Positions 52,564-61,336 of a stretch of 64,000 nt of DNA are shown in pieces (within the stretch, counting starts at the first letter, position 1; every line of letters begins with the position of its first letter). The notes under the pieces were generated by a model. That model saw only the letters and a program-made list of their open reading frames with translations. It was not told the DNA's origin and did not search any database. The DNA comes from Paenibacillus sp. HGH0039 (GTDB lineage Bacteria > Bacillota > Bacilli > Paenibacillales > NBRC-103111), in assembly GCF_000411255.1 (NCBI RefSeq), contig NZ_KE150413.1, positions 2,270,580 through 2,334,579 of the forward strand, in the 5' to 3' direction. Made by a program: the position numbers and the translations under genes.

Positions 52564-53004
52564 ATGAAAAAATGGATAGTCATACTTTTATCAGTTGCAG
52601 TATGTATTTCTGTATTATCTTTTTTATATTTGTTTAATGGGAAACCATTACCAGAAGCACCTAGAGCCTACATTAAAAGTGCGAGCATAGATATACCAGT
52701 GGAAACCGCATCGTATTATTGGAAATTTGGTAAAGAAAAGAACATGTCCCCTTGGTATGCAGTCAAAGATAAAGAAGCTATAATCGTACCTAAAAATTCA
52801 ACAATTAAGATTTCCTTTAAGAGAGAACCGGATGGTCCTCCGATTATTAGACAAGTCATTACTGACAATGACAATAGAGATATAGAAACAAAGAATTCTA
52901 ACGAAATAACAGTACCGTCCTCAGAAGGAATTTACATGTATAGTATTAGTGCAGACTGGTCTGAAGGAAGCGCTCAATATGCAATAAAGGTGCATGTTAA
53001 GTAA
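52564..53004 (+). CDS. Membrane-anchored small extracellular protein (146 aa)
   Basis: One N-terminal helix (WIVILLSVAVCISVLSFLYLF, about 4-24) with no clear cleavage site is followed by a beta-rich external domain (IIVPKNSTIKISFKREPDGP, GIYMYSISADWSEGSAQYAI) similar in outline to small Ig-like or CopC-like modules. Function unknown. The ribosome site (AAAGTAGG) is weak. Confidence 0.7.
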   Translation: MKKWIVILLSVAVCISVLSFLYLFNGKPLPEAPRAYIKSASIDIPVETASYYWKFGKEKNMSPWYAVKDKEAIIVPKNSTIKISFKREPDGPPIIRQVITDNDNRDIETKNSNEITVPSSEGIYMYSISADWSEGSAQYAIKVHVK

Positions 53005-53129
53005 AGCTTATGCATTAGGTTAGACGAATTTAGAATGATCGTTAGTGGACTCGTTTGCAAATAAGTATCAGGAAAAATAAAAATCAGTGCCATTACTAAA
53101 AATAGTATTTTTGAAATATTTTTAGACAT
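52974..53129 (-). CDS. Possible 51-codon membrane peptide or signal-peptide remnant
   Basis: ATG 53129 has GGGAGAG five bases upstream. The start (ISKILFLVMALIFIFPDTYL) is a good signal peptide or membrane helix. The rest is unremarkable and the end overlaps the convergent gene by 31 bases. It could be the stub of a truncated secreted-protein gene. Confidence 0.35.
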   Translation of the reverse strand: MSKNISKILFLVMALIFIFPDTYLQTSPLTIILNSSNLMHKLYLTCTFIAY

Positions 53130-53224
53130 TCTAACTCTCCCATGTATCTTATTCGCCGGCCGGCTAGGTAAATATGCCATATTGATACAATTGAGTCAAA
53201 TGTGTTAATTTTTCCTCTGAATTA

Positions 53225-53560
53225 TTACTCAATGTGTTTTTGTCCATTCCTACTTGATTGATATATCTTTCCATCTGTATCTTCACTATAGTAATAAGTG
53301 TTCTCAGCTTCATCGTTAAATTGAACCGCAACTGCATAATCATTAATACCAACAAATTTTTGCGCCTTAACTGTTTTGAATATGTAATCCTTTGATTCGA
53401 AGCCCTTGGTTTTAAGATGCTCTACTGTTCTTTTTTCAAGAGATTGACTAATTGCAGTGTTAATTTTTATTTCACTTCCATAATAATCTCCAATAAAAAA
53501 ACCTATAGCCAACATTAAGACAAATAACACAATAAGCCAAATTTTACGAATAGTTTTCAC
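53225..53560 (-). CDS. Small single-pass membrane protein (111 aa)
   Basis: The natural N terminus is KTIRKIWLIVLFVLMLAIGF with a helix at about 7-25, then a short extracytoplasmic domain (VEHLKTKGFESKDYIFKTVK, DYAVAVQFNDEAENTYYY). GTG 53560 gives this N terminus, but AGGAGA touches the codon, which is unusually close; the open frame extends upstream to 53620 through a hairpin. The domain resembles small YcgJ/DUF3139-like proteins of Bacillales, an uncertain match. Confidence 0.6.
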   Translation of the reverse strand: MKTIRKIWLIVLFVLMLAIGFFIGDYYGSEIKINTAISQSLEKRTVEHLKTKGFESKDYIFKTVKAQKFVGINDYAVAVQFNDEAENTYYYSEDTDGKIYQSSRNGQKHIE

Positions 53561-53602
53561 TCTCCTGGGTGGAATAGAATAAAATAAAAATTCGAATAGA
53601 GG

Positions 53603-53631
53603 AAGCCCTGTGAAACGCACTCACAGGGCTT
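53603..53631. terminator. Perfect 11-bp hairpin
   Basis: AAGCCCTGTGA (53603-53613) pairs with TCACAGGGCTT (53621-53631). T content after it is modest on both strands, so termination efficiency is uncertain. Confidence 0.45.
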
Positions 53632-53837
53632 AGAGATGATTCTTGAAACGCAATCAATATACTATATATAGTAAAATATGTAAAGTTCCACATTGGTTAA
53701 TGAAAAGAGAAATTGATGAATGGATATTTATATAAATAAAAATATGAAATACATAATAATCATGGAGACGATTAAGTATGGTTATGGATTCTACCACTAA
53801 GTTTGATCTGTAGCCCAAATATAAAAAGGACGGGTCG

Positions 53838-53851
53838 ATAACGCGCGTTAT
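53838..53851. promoter_or_regulatory. Perfect 14-bp palindrome overlapping a -10-like sequence
   Basis: ATAACGCGCGTTAT is self-complementary, and TATATT begins at its last base. It lies 32 bases before a short ORF with a strong ribosome site. It is a candidate operator, possibly of a former phage repressor. Confidence 0.45.
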
Positions 53852-53882
53852 ATATTGTGCTAAGATGCTAAAAGGAGATCAT

Positions 53883-54092
53883 ATGGAAAATAAAAATCCA
53901 AAATTTAATATCAACAAAGCAGATATGCCTCTAGGAACAAATTATTCAGGTTCTAGGCTTTGGAAGAAGGAACGACTACGAATTTTGAAGCAACTCCTTT
54001 GTCCAGTAAGTCTGTTACAGTAAAGAGATACGATAAACACATTTAATGACGTGATTTTCAATCGGTTAAAAGACAAAGAAAGCAGGTCATAA
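53883..54092 (+). pseudogene. Short gene interrupted by an in-frame TAA
   Basis: AAAGGAG lies five bases before ATG 53883. The frame encodes 46 residues (NPKFNINKADMPLGTNYSGS, then a basic helix LWKKERLRILKQ) to TAA 54021-54023. It continues in the same frame with DTINTFNDVIFNRLKDKESR to TAA 54090-54092. Either a 46-residue protein or a 69-residue one with a nonsense mutation is meant. Not recognised; it lies near the phage integrase. Confidence 0.45.
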
Positions 54093-54351
54093 GCCCTTGT
54101 TTTTTTTATTTTAGAGTGTTAATATTTCAATTACAGTTAAGTGTTTTTAGGTCGGTTTTGTGGTAGGATTTTGGTAGGAAACTTGTTGATATCAAAGGAA
54201 ATGACGAGTAATCAAAGTAACTGAAGATTTCTCGGAAATCCAGCAGTATCAAGGGTTTGGGTAACCAATGAATATTACAAGTCATCAAAAGAACATACGA
54301 AATTGAATATTGAACCTTCGGGGTAGGAATATATCCACGTAATAATCCAAG

Positions 54352-54386
54352 AGGCTAAAACCCAGTATTATCAAGGGTTTTAGCCT
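54352..54386. terminator. Terminator near the integrase gene
   Basis: AGGCTAAAACCC pairs perfectly with GGGTTTTAGCCT around an 11-base loop, with T-rich sequence after it. Confidence 0.8.
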
Positions 54387-54478
54387 TATTTGTTTTGAAA
54401 AAAATATAAACTGGCAGTATTTTCGGCAGGAAACCATAAGTAACATTATACACTGAAGGGAAACGAGTTAAAATATAT

Positions 54479-55315
54479 TCAATTTAACATTTTTTCAAGC
54501 GTTTTAACGGCATCCGCCTGGATGTTTGGCATCATGTGCGAATAAGTATCTAGGGTGATTTTGATGGATGAATGCCCGAGTAATTCCTGGACAATTTTCG
54601 GATGAATTCCACCACTCAAAAGAATCGAGGCACAGGTATGTCTTAAATCATGGAATCGTATTGGACGGACTTTTGTTTTAGAAAGTATTCTAAGCCAAAA
54701 CTTATGGAAATTACTCCAGCTTACAGGCATTCCATTTTTACGACATACTACTAGATCATAATCTTTATACTCCTCTTGAGTTTCCCACTTTTCTCTAATT
54801 ATCGTAGTCCGGTGCATACGTAATTCCGGTACTACGATTGGGGGGGTAGAAATGGAGCGATTGCCGGAAACAGTGTTTGCACCATCTTTAATTTCACCTT
54901 TAAAGGCTAATATTTGGCTGATCCTAATCTGTCCGAAGACCAAGTCAATGTCTCTCCAGCGTAGTCCGAGTATCTCGCCACGCCTCATTCCAGTGTAAAT
55001 AGCAAGAACAAATATTATTCTGTGCCGGTGCTCAAGTCCATCTAGAAATTCCTTAACTTCATCAACTGTCCAAAAATCAACTCTCCCTTTTTTGACAGCA
55101 GGCTTAGAGCCAAAGCCAGTCTTGATATCGTAAACTCCTTTTCTAATTAGCAATATAATCGTTATATCTGTCTGCCATTCATTCGCGTCATTTATGATAC
55201 ACTCAATTTTTTCAGAACTGCCATTTATTTTAACTTTGGTTTTCTCGCATAAATCAAATGCAGTAGATTTTGGTTCATAAGAAGTCTGAATCATCCAATT
55301 ATTGTAGTTTTTCAT
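54479..55315 (-). CDS. Phage-type tyrosine recombinase, N-terminally truncated
   Basis: 278 aa. The catalytic domain is complete: Arg in YTGMRRGEILGLRW, HDLRHTCAS (His-x-x-Arg), GHSSIKIT and the nucleophile Tyr in TLDTYSHM. The first ~70 residues do not resemble the usual arm-binding and core-binding domains, and family members are 360-390 residues, so the N-terminal part has been lost or replaced. GGGAAG precedes the ATG. Without those domains, integration activity is doubtful. It marks the left side of the prophage remnant. Confidence 0.8.
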   Translation of the reverse strand: MKNYNNWMIQTSYEPKSTAFDLCEKTKVKINGSSEKIECIINDANEWQTDITIILLIRKGVYDIKTGFGSKPAVKKGRVDFWTVDEVKEFLDGLEHRHRIIFVLAIYTGMRRGEILGLRWRDIDLVFGQIRISQILAFKGEIKDGANTVSGNRSISTPPIVVPELRMHRTTIIREKWETQEEYKDYDLVVCRKNGMPVSWSNFHKFWLRILSKTKVRPIRFHDLRHTCASILLSGGIHPKIVQELLGHSSIKITLDTYSHMMPNIQADAVKTLEKMLN

Positions 55316-55393
55316 GACAACTTCCCAATGCTTTTAAATATATTTCTCGTAAAACTTCTGGAAAGTAGGTTATCCAGGCGCATCAGGCATTCC

Positions 55394-55741
55394 CTAAGTG
55401 CCAATTTTAGTTTGCAACCCAGTTACTTGTAATTCCGATCTTTTATTGAAATGACTTGAAAGTCGTAAAGAAGAATTCAGTTCACGTTCCAAATATTTTT
55501 TATACATTAATCGACCTAGTATATTGATTTGTGGGTTTGTTATAACTTCGTTAATGGTCGATTTGTCATCGTTAATTTTTAACGAAATATGCAAATTTTC
55601 CTCAAAATCACCAAATGCTATTTCTAAATATGTTACTACAATGTTATCATCTATGTTTACATCTAACTCGGGATGTTTAGATAAGTCTTCGTTTATAGAT
55701 GAGTAAAAAACATCATAAATCTTTTCTAAAGGCGTACCCAT
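55394..55741 (-). CDS. Phage head-tail connector-like protein (115 aa)
   Basis: The N terminus TPLEKIYDVFYSSINEDL and the C-terminal INILGRLMYKKYLERELNSS resemble small connector or completion proteins that follow the capsid gene in Bacillus-type phages. Position after capsid and a tail/capsid-associated gene supports this. It is short and appears intact. Confidence 0.55.
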   Translation of the reverse strand: MGTPLEKIYDVFYSSINEDLSKHPELDVNIDDNIVVTYLEIAFGDFEENLHISLKINDDKSTINEVITNPQINILGRLMYKKYLERELNSSLRLSSHFNKRSELQVTGLQTKIGT

Positions 55742-55755
55742 ATAATCACCACTGA

Positions 55756-56271
55756 TTATTTAGTTTTTAGTGGAACCTTTGTACTTTTAACATCGTTTAC
55801 GTCGCTTACAGCTTCACCATTTTCCTGAGCCACAGGCATGCCAGTCTCAGTTTCAATAAGCTTTAGGATTTTAGCATCGATAGAAGATTCTTTATATTGT
55901 TCTCGTGCAAGTATTACAATTTTTTCTTTAGTCCCTTGGCTCAAGTCTGCTCCGAACAATTTCTTCAGCTCTTCAATATTGCCTGCTGTCACAACTTCTT
56001 TTAATTCTTCCCGAGATAGCGAATTAACATCAACTGTGTCGCCATCTTCAAGACCCAGCTCTTGCCGCATTGACTTGTCATCAATATAAAGGTGACCCTT
56101 TTGAATCATTTTGCATGAGTTAAAGATATGCCAAATATCATCATGAGAAACATTGATAGATGTTCCCGGCTTTCTAAGGATCTTAATTTTACCTTCTTGA
56201 TTGTCAATTCCAAGACCACCAACAGGCATGTTATTAACTACTTTTACAAGCTGTTCTTTTTTTACTGCCAA
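55756..56271 (-). CDS. Phage structural-region protein of unknown function (171 aa)
   Basis: Acidic, helical, no signal peptide. Segments: NMPVGGLGIDNQEGKIKILR, QELGLEDGDTVDVNSLSREE and a repeat-free lysine-rich end. GGAGGAAAT precedes the ATG. It lies between capsid and connector genes, the position of head-completion proteins. Not recognised. Confidence 0.6.
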   Translation of the reverse strand: MAVKKEQLVKVVNNMPVGGLGIDNQEGKIKILRKPGTSINVSHDDIWHIFNSCKMIQKGHLYIDDKSMRQELGLEDGDTVDVNSLSREELKEVVTAGNIEELKKLFGADLSQGTKEKIVILAREQYKESSIDAKILKLIETETGMPVAQENGEAVSDVNDVKSTKVPLKTK

Positions 56272-56324
56272 AATGATTTCCTCCCAAAATAAAAATAGAG
56301 TGGAGATAACCCCTCATTTTATTA

Positions 56325-57296
56325 TTACAAAGATGTGTTTTCGTATAGAGCCATATGATTAATTGCTAGTACGGAGATACCAGCTTTACGATAGTACTCT
56401 TTTGTTGTAGACCAGTCGCGCTCCTGTTTATCTCTAATATGCATCTTACCCTCTAGAACAATTTTTACAGGCTTGTCTCCATTAATCGGTGCCATGTAGA
56501 TATAACCGTCATCGAGCAGTTTTTGCGCGTTTGTTTCGTCGGTAAAAGAGTTAGGTAGCTCTACGACATCAGATCCCTTGTATTTACCTACATGTCCGAG
56601 ATTACTAATATCGAGCCGATCTGCTTCAGAAGTTTTATTCCAATCGAAACCTGCACCATTAGAGATACCAGTCAAGCCAACACCTGTACCGAATACAACT
56701 GGCTTTCCATAAGCTTGGACTACACCTTATAGCTTATCAAATTCAGCTTGAATGAATGTTCCAGCTGCGAATCTATTTGCGTTGTTAGTGGTCCCAAACG
56801 CTCCTACAAGGGCGTCTTGGATACCTGCATAAATTTGATCCATAATAGCATCGACAAGTTTAATAATCATATCAGCAAAGTCAACGCGTCCCGAAGCTAG
56901 ATCTTCATATTCTGCGTATACTGCTCCAGAAATTGGTGCTGTTTGAGTTACAAATGTATTTTTATATAGTTTTTGACGTGGTTGCTCAACACCGAGAGCA
57001 GTATAGGCTGCAGAAATTTTACCATTCTTAACATGCCACTTTTTAGTGACTCCATCACCAACTGTCGCAAAATCAGCAAATACTCCTAGTCGTTCAGCGA
57101 TTTTAATTGGCAAGATAGCATCAACAGTTTCTTCTACGATTTCATTAATCAAAATAGCATTACGTCGATAATCTTTGCCCAATTCAGCAAGGTAATTCCG
57201 CATTCCTTCTACTCGCTGTTCCGGTGTGAATTTGGCGTCAGAACTTTTGCCGAGCACTGCGTCAACTGCACAAGTCAAAATACGTTGTTCAATCAT
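56325..57296 (-). pseudogene. Phage major capsid protein interrupted by an in-frame TAA
   Basis: Frame from ATG 57296 to the stop at 56325 is open for 324 codons except TAA 56729-56727 at codon 190. The first part (FTPEQRVEGMRNYLAELGKD, VYAEYEDLASGRVDFADMII) and second part (GKPVVFGTGVGLTGISNGAG, GDKPVKIVLEGKMHIRDKQE) together have the size and pattern of an HK97-like capsid protein. No indel is needed to join them. A single C-to-T change in CAA or CAG would explain the stop. GGAGGATTAC precedes the start. Confidence 0.75.
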
Positions 57297-57324
57297 TTAT
57301 GTAATCCTCCAGTATATTAAATAT

Positions 57325-57804
57325 TTACTTTACAATTTTAACTTGAACGGCATTGTCACCGTTTAGTTTAGTTTTACCAATCACTTCAACAGGTAGATAT
57401 GCAGTAGTGTCGGCCGCGGCATAGAACACAAGCTTACCACTAGATTGTACATGTCCTTTATCTCCAACTTGAATAGAATTAAAGTCTGAGCGCGGAGAAG
57501 TGCCGCCTGTGTATCCAATTGTTGTGGCGGTAAAGATGTCCCCTGCGACCTTTTCATATGTACGCGGTTTCAAATTAGAACCAGCCTTATTAATAAAATC
57601 GCCTTCGTTCATGCTTTCAGATTGGTGACAAACAGAGGCAACCAGCACCACACGATCAGCTACAGAGGTAGGGAGTTTGAGTTCGCCATTTACTTCGTCC
57701 TGTACTACAAATTATCCATTTTCTAAATCAACTTTCGCTTTAAGACGACCATCCGGAGTACCGGAAACTCGATCCAAGCGAACGATACCATATTTATTTG
57801 CCAT
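57325..57804 (-). pseudogene. Phage capsid-decoration-like gene with an in-frame TAA
   Basis: From ATG 57804 (AGGAGGAAC upstream) the frame reads ANKYGIVRLDRVSGTPDGRL, meets TAA 57714-57712 at codon 31, and continues in the same frame to the natural stop at 57325. It passes through VQDEVNGELKLPTSVADRVV and GDIFTATTIGYTGGTSPRSD. The reconstructed 158-residue protein lies directly before the capsid gene, the usual place for a decoration or head-stabilising protein. Confidence 0.65.
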
Positions 57805-57860
57805 TTCTATTTGTTCCTCCTTAAAATTAAAAAACAGCCAACATTGGCTGATTAATTATT

Positions 57861-59113
57861 TACATATTGAAACGAGAAAGCTCATCTGCTCCAAGATCTT
57901 TTTGCTGAGTCACAGAGAAATATGTTGACTGCTTCCATTAATTTGTTTTAGTTTTCTATTTAACCAAACAGTTTCAATTTGCTTCAAAATCCTTGTCAGA
58001 GTATTAGTAAGTACATCGATATTTAAAACACCGGTTGAAAAATTCCCGCCTTTTTAATGCTCCCTCGCCAATTCCTGATCCCATTAATACATCGCTCTGT
58101 ACTTCCTGCATTTTTCCCTTTTCAATTGCTGAAAGCTGCAGAGGAATATCAGAGTACTTAGTACCTCCAAGCACAGTCAAACATCCTACATTTGCGGGCA
58201 AGAGTTTTTTCTAATTTTCATGCATTTGAATAATTTCCTCTTCGCCTAAGATAGAATGACCCTCTTTGTCCACTAGAATTTGTTGTACTATTATTTTCCT
58301 TTTCTGAGATCCAATAATATCACGATCTAGTTCGCGCATTTCTTCATAAAAAATAATGTCGTCAACTGATCCATAAAGTAGTCCTAAGCCTTCAGAACTT
58401 TCTAAATTTGTTCCGATTTTTAACGTATAAGTTTTAGTGTGGGGGAGAGTCCTCCACTGATACTCATGTGCAAAGTTTTCGTTCTTATTGTCAATTCGTT
58501 GCTTATACCGTATATATAATCTTTTGAATTCTTCATCATATCCATTTAATTGAAACTCTTTTTCATGCATTGTAGGAAACTGATCGAAATACTCAAAATT
58601 AAATTGAATAATCGGATTACCATCAGATGCTACACCAATTATTCGTGTGTAATCTAACGGTAACGGCTGAAGATATGAATCACGATCATACGCACTATAA
58701 CGGCCATATTTAAGTAGTTTGAAAAACATATCATCAAGAGTGGTGTCTAAATTACAATCACAAATATTCTCTTACTTTAAAATATTTATTTTCAAAAGTT
58801 CCAACGTTTAATTTCTCAATATTTTTAATTAGAGGAGATATTGTATATTCAAATGAGATAATATTTTTTGAAGTATCAATTAGCCTTCGATATATTCCAT
58901 TTAAACTGTAAAGGTAATCCGACATCTCTCAAAGCTTCACCGAATTAGTGACATGGTTTCTTAATAACTCTTGAACGACAGCACTATTATATTTATGTCT
59001 TTTATTCGGAAGGTTGCCGAATGTTGAATTTGAGAAGGTGGGGGGAGGTATGAAAGCTCGGCAGTTATTATTCTTCCAGCTTCATTTTTTAAAATTGTTA
59101 TTTTATCGGACAG
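57861..59113 (-). pseudogene. Phage portal protein gene, multiply broken
   Basis: Starting at CTG 59113, where GGAGG eight bases upstream suggests a mutated ATG, the translation SDKITILKNEAGRITAELSY shifts frame into STFGNLPNKRHKYNSAVVQE. TGA 58931-58929 interrupts KL/EMSDYLYSLNGIYRRLID. A frameshift near 58750 leads to LDDMFFKLLKYGRYSAYDRD, TAG 58213-58211 interrupts IIQMHEN/KKLLPANVG, and frameshifts near 58040 and 57914 precede NIDVLTNTLTRILKQIETVW and DLGADELSRFNM. The ~415-residue reconstruction has the pattern of a portal protein and sits between terminase and capsid genes. Confidence 0.7.
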
Positions 59114-59131
59114 ATGCTCTTCCTCCTCTCA

Positions 59132-59773
59132 TTAGTTGTATAGAAATATCATATTCTTAGATTTTTGTTTACCAGTTATATTTTTTCTTCTTAGCTGTTG
59201 AAGTTTCCATGCCAACATAGCTAAACAATAGGATCTGTCGTCATTCATTTTATTTTGCTTATCTGGAGAAAGGGCATATCTATAGCCACCGCTCGGATTG
59301 TCATAACGATAAATATTTACTGTTTCCTCTTTAGTTAAGTCTATATTCTTAAGTGCCATTTCCTCATCAAACGTTAATTTATGGATCTTGGGAACAGCTT
59401 GTTTCATGTCTTTTGACTCTTCAAAGAGGGTTAAGTGCTCTTTCATATCGTATTCCTCAGTAAATGAGATCAGATCTAAACCTAACATTTCAACAAGGGC
59501 GTCTGCTTCAATAAGCGTAGAATCCCACAAATTTGATATAAACGGCCTGTTTAAAACAAGGAGTGTCCGTTTTACGCTCTCTAAGTCGTTTGAATTTGTA
59601 TCAGACATAATACAATTTTTGCAAACGTGAAATCTCTGATCCGCATGGTATTTTGAATTGGACATCCAGAAATCTGTGTTAAGGTTTTTATTTTTTAGAC
59701 ATGCTGTACATGTTTTCTTCAAAGGTTCATTTCTAGTTTTTATCGAGTTCTTGATAGGACGTCCCTCCACCAA
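59132..59773 (-). CDS. Phage terminase-region protein, possible deletion fusion
   Basis: 213 aa. The N-terminal third has a CxxC...CxxC zinc-ribbon-like element (KKTCTACLKNK, HVCKNCI), as found in small proteins encoded before terminase genes. The last ~70 residues (FDEEMALKNIDLTKEETVNI, MNDDRSYCLAMLAWKLQQLR) read like the C terminus of a large terminase, where such a DDRAYCLAMLAW segment follows the nuclease domain. The nuclease and ATPase motifs are absent. I infer an in-frame deletion that joined two neighbouring genes. It ends 18 bases before the portal start. Confidence 0.5.
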   Translation of the reverse strand: MVEGRPIKNSIKTRNEPLKKTCTACLKNKNLNTDFWMSNSKYHADQRFHVCKNCIMSDTNSNDLESVKRTLLVLNRPFISNLWDSTLIEADALVEMLGLDLISFTEEYDMKEHLTLFEESKDMKQAVPKIHKLTFDEEMALKNIDLTKEETVNIYRYDNPSGGYRYALSPDKQNKMNDDRSYCLAMLAWKLQQLRRKNITGKQKSKNMIFLYN

Positions 59774-59875
59774 CTTCTAATGTTAATGAAGGGGAATAGG
59801 AAGAATAACATTATTTAGAAACTCTTGATACAGAATTCTCTGCCTTCATTCTTATGAGTAAATGAAAGCACACCA

Positions 59876-59898
59876 AATCGTTACATTCTGATGTGCTT
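59876..59898 (-). terminator. Hairpin after the small phage gene
   Basis: AAGCACA (59876-59882) pairs with TGTGCTT (59892-59898); TTCATTT follows on minus. Confidence 0.5.
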
Positions 59899-59915
59899 GA
59901 TATTTGCTCATATGC

Positions 59916-60149
59916 TTACCAATTCTTTGTTTGTTCGAGTATCGCTGCTTTCAACTGTATTTCTTTTGTAAGGATCTCGCGCAAGGTAATCTCTTGTGTT
60001 TCCTGTGCAACCATACGTAATACTGACTCATAATCAATTCTTGACTTGCATTTCTCCAAGATATCCAAACATGCAGCGATCATACAATCGGACTCATTTT
60101 CAAAATCGCTTAGAACGATTACGTTAATTGGAGAAGTATCATTTTTCAT
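59916..60149 (-). CDS. Small phage protein (77 aa), unknown
   Basis: Acidic, helical (INVIVLSDFENESDCMIAAC, REILTKEIQLKAAILEQTKN). The start overlaps the end of the phosphoesterase fragment by 11 bases, typical of packed phage early genes. Not recognised. Confidence 0.55.
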   Translation of the reverse strand: MKNDTSPINVIVLSDFENESDCMIAACLDILEKCKSRIDYESVLRMVAQETQEITLREILTKEIQLKAAILEQTKNW

Positions 60150-60411
60150 TTACATCACATCGATTCAGAGGGATATCAATGGTGTACTCAATTCGTTCAC
60201 CATTTAATATATGCATTTTCTGCATTGGTTCAGCATACAAGCGTTTAGAAACTGCGTAATCATCAACATCAATTAGCGATCCGTTTGAGATAACTTTAGT
60301 TCTACCATGCTCCTTGACTGTGTCATGATGAATGTGGCCGCAGAAAATATACTTAGATACAACGCCGATTACTTGAGGGAGAGTTTTAGCTACATTCGAC
60401 ACATGATCCAA
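60139..60411 (-). pseudogene. C-terminal fragment of a phage metallophosphoesterase
   Basis: The frame carries IFCGHIHHD, the last metal-binding GHxH motif of calcineurin-like enzymes, then ISNGSLIDVDDYAVSKRLYA. The GDxH, GDxxD and GNHE motifs are missing because the frame is cut upstream by a tail-protein segment on the opposite strand (60424 on). Coding character on minus persists to about 60440. Confidence 0.6.
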
Positions 60412-60423
60412 ATCTGATACAGC

Positions 60424-61308
60424 TTGATTAATGTCGGTAAAAACTACAACGGAGTTACCATTGACGCTACAGATGGATTAACTGTGACGGATACGAAAAA
60501 TAAGATTAAAGCAAAACTCAACGCAACAGAGGGATTCCACTTTTTGAAGAACGAAAATGGGACTTGGATTAGCATGTTGAAGTTCGATAGCCAAACAGGT
60601 AACTTATCTGTTGATGGCTCCATCAATGCAAGAGAGCTGAAGATTAACGGGGAGAACGTGCTTGCGAGGCATTAAGATTAATGGTCAATCATTAACGCAA
60701 TCACTACTGACCAGTTAGCCGCGGGGAAAGCGAAGATTAATACAGCAATGATTGAGGATTTAGAGGTAGGAAGAAACGTTAAGATGGGCGTAAATGCTAC
60801 TATTGCGTGGGATAAAGTAACAGGACAACCCTACATCCCACAAGTACCGAGTTATATTCAGTCCACTAAAATTACTCAAACAACAATTGAATCGCCTAAC
60901 ATTTTTGGTGGAGCTATCGCAATTGGAAGTGGCAATAACATCTTTAAAGCAGACTCTAACGGGATCTCTTTAGGAAACGCATGTTTTGGTTCTGCTCCGT
61001 TTAGAGTAGATATGGGCGGTAGAGTTACAGCAAGCAACATCAACATCACAGGTGGAAGCATTAATGTCAATACAGATGCTAAAGTGGGCAACAATCTTAC
61101 TGTTGGTGAAACAATTTGTTTGTCTACAACTAGTATGAGTGGTGGGATTCGGTGGGGAATGCAGCCGGGAACCAACCCAATTTACATTGATCCAGCGGCC
61201 AATGCCTTGCATATAATAAGTCCCAACGCTATACACTTCCATAGTCCAAATGGTGTTTTTGCTAACGGTAGACGTATTGATACGCCACAAGTTGCGGTAT
61301 TCGGGTAA
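60424..61308 (+). pseudogene. Phage tail/minor structural protein fragment on the opposite strand
   Basis: Two open frames in the same phase (60424-60675 and 60748-61308) are separated by two TAA codons and local frameshifts around 60675-60715. The translation is repetitive and beta-patterned (TDTKNKIKAKLNATEGFHFL, DGSINARELKINGENVL, AITTDQLAAGKAKINTAMIE, GGSINVNTDAKVGNNLTVGE), typical of the C-terminal part of tail endopeptidase or host-recognition proteins. There is no start or ribosome site; the left end is a breakpoint within a minus-strand gene. Confidence 0.6.
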
Positions 61309-61315
61309 GAAAAAA

Positions 61316-61336
61316 CCACAGGGTTTATCCCTATGG
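61316..61336 (-). terminator. Terminator of the stalk-domain protein gene
   Basis: On minus CCATAGGG pairs with CCCTGTGG around ATAAA, followed by TTTTTTC. It overlaps the stop codon. Confidence 0.7.

Larger units (their letters stand above)
53641..54478. other. Stretch at the prophage edge without an intact long gene
   Basis: It contains a palindrome (53838-53851), a short gene split by a stop (53883-54092), a T-rich run, a pair of similar CAGTAT...CAAGGGTTT sequences (54244-54258 and 54363-54381) that could be attachment-related, and a terminator at 54352-54386. Confidence 0.45.

Noticed and set aside
53883-54478. tRNA gene as integration target beside the integrase
   Set aside because: No cloverleaf or CCA-like end could be found near the integrase.
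56325-58213. Stop-codon reassignment in the phage as explanation for the in-frame stops
   Set aside because: All three stop codons are involved, several frames also need indels, and the same stops end intact genes; decay is simpler.
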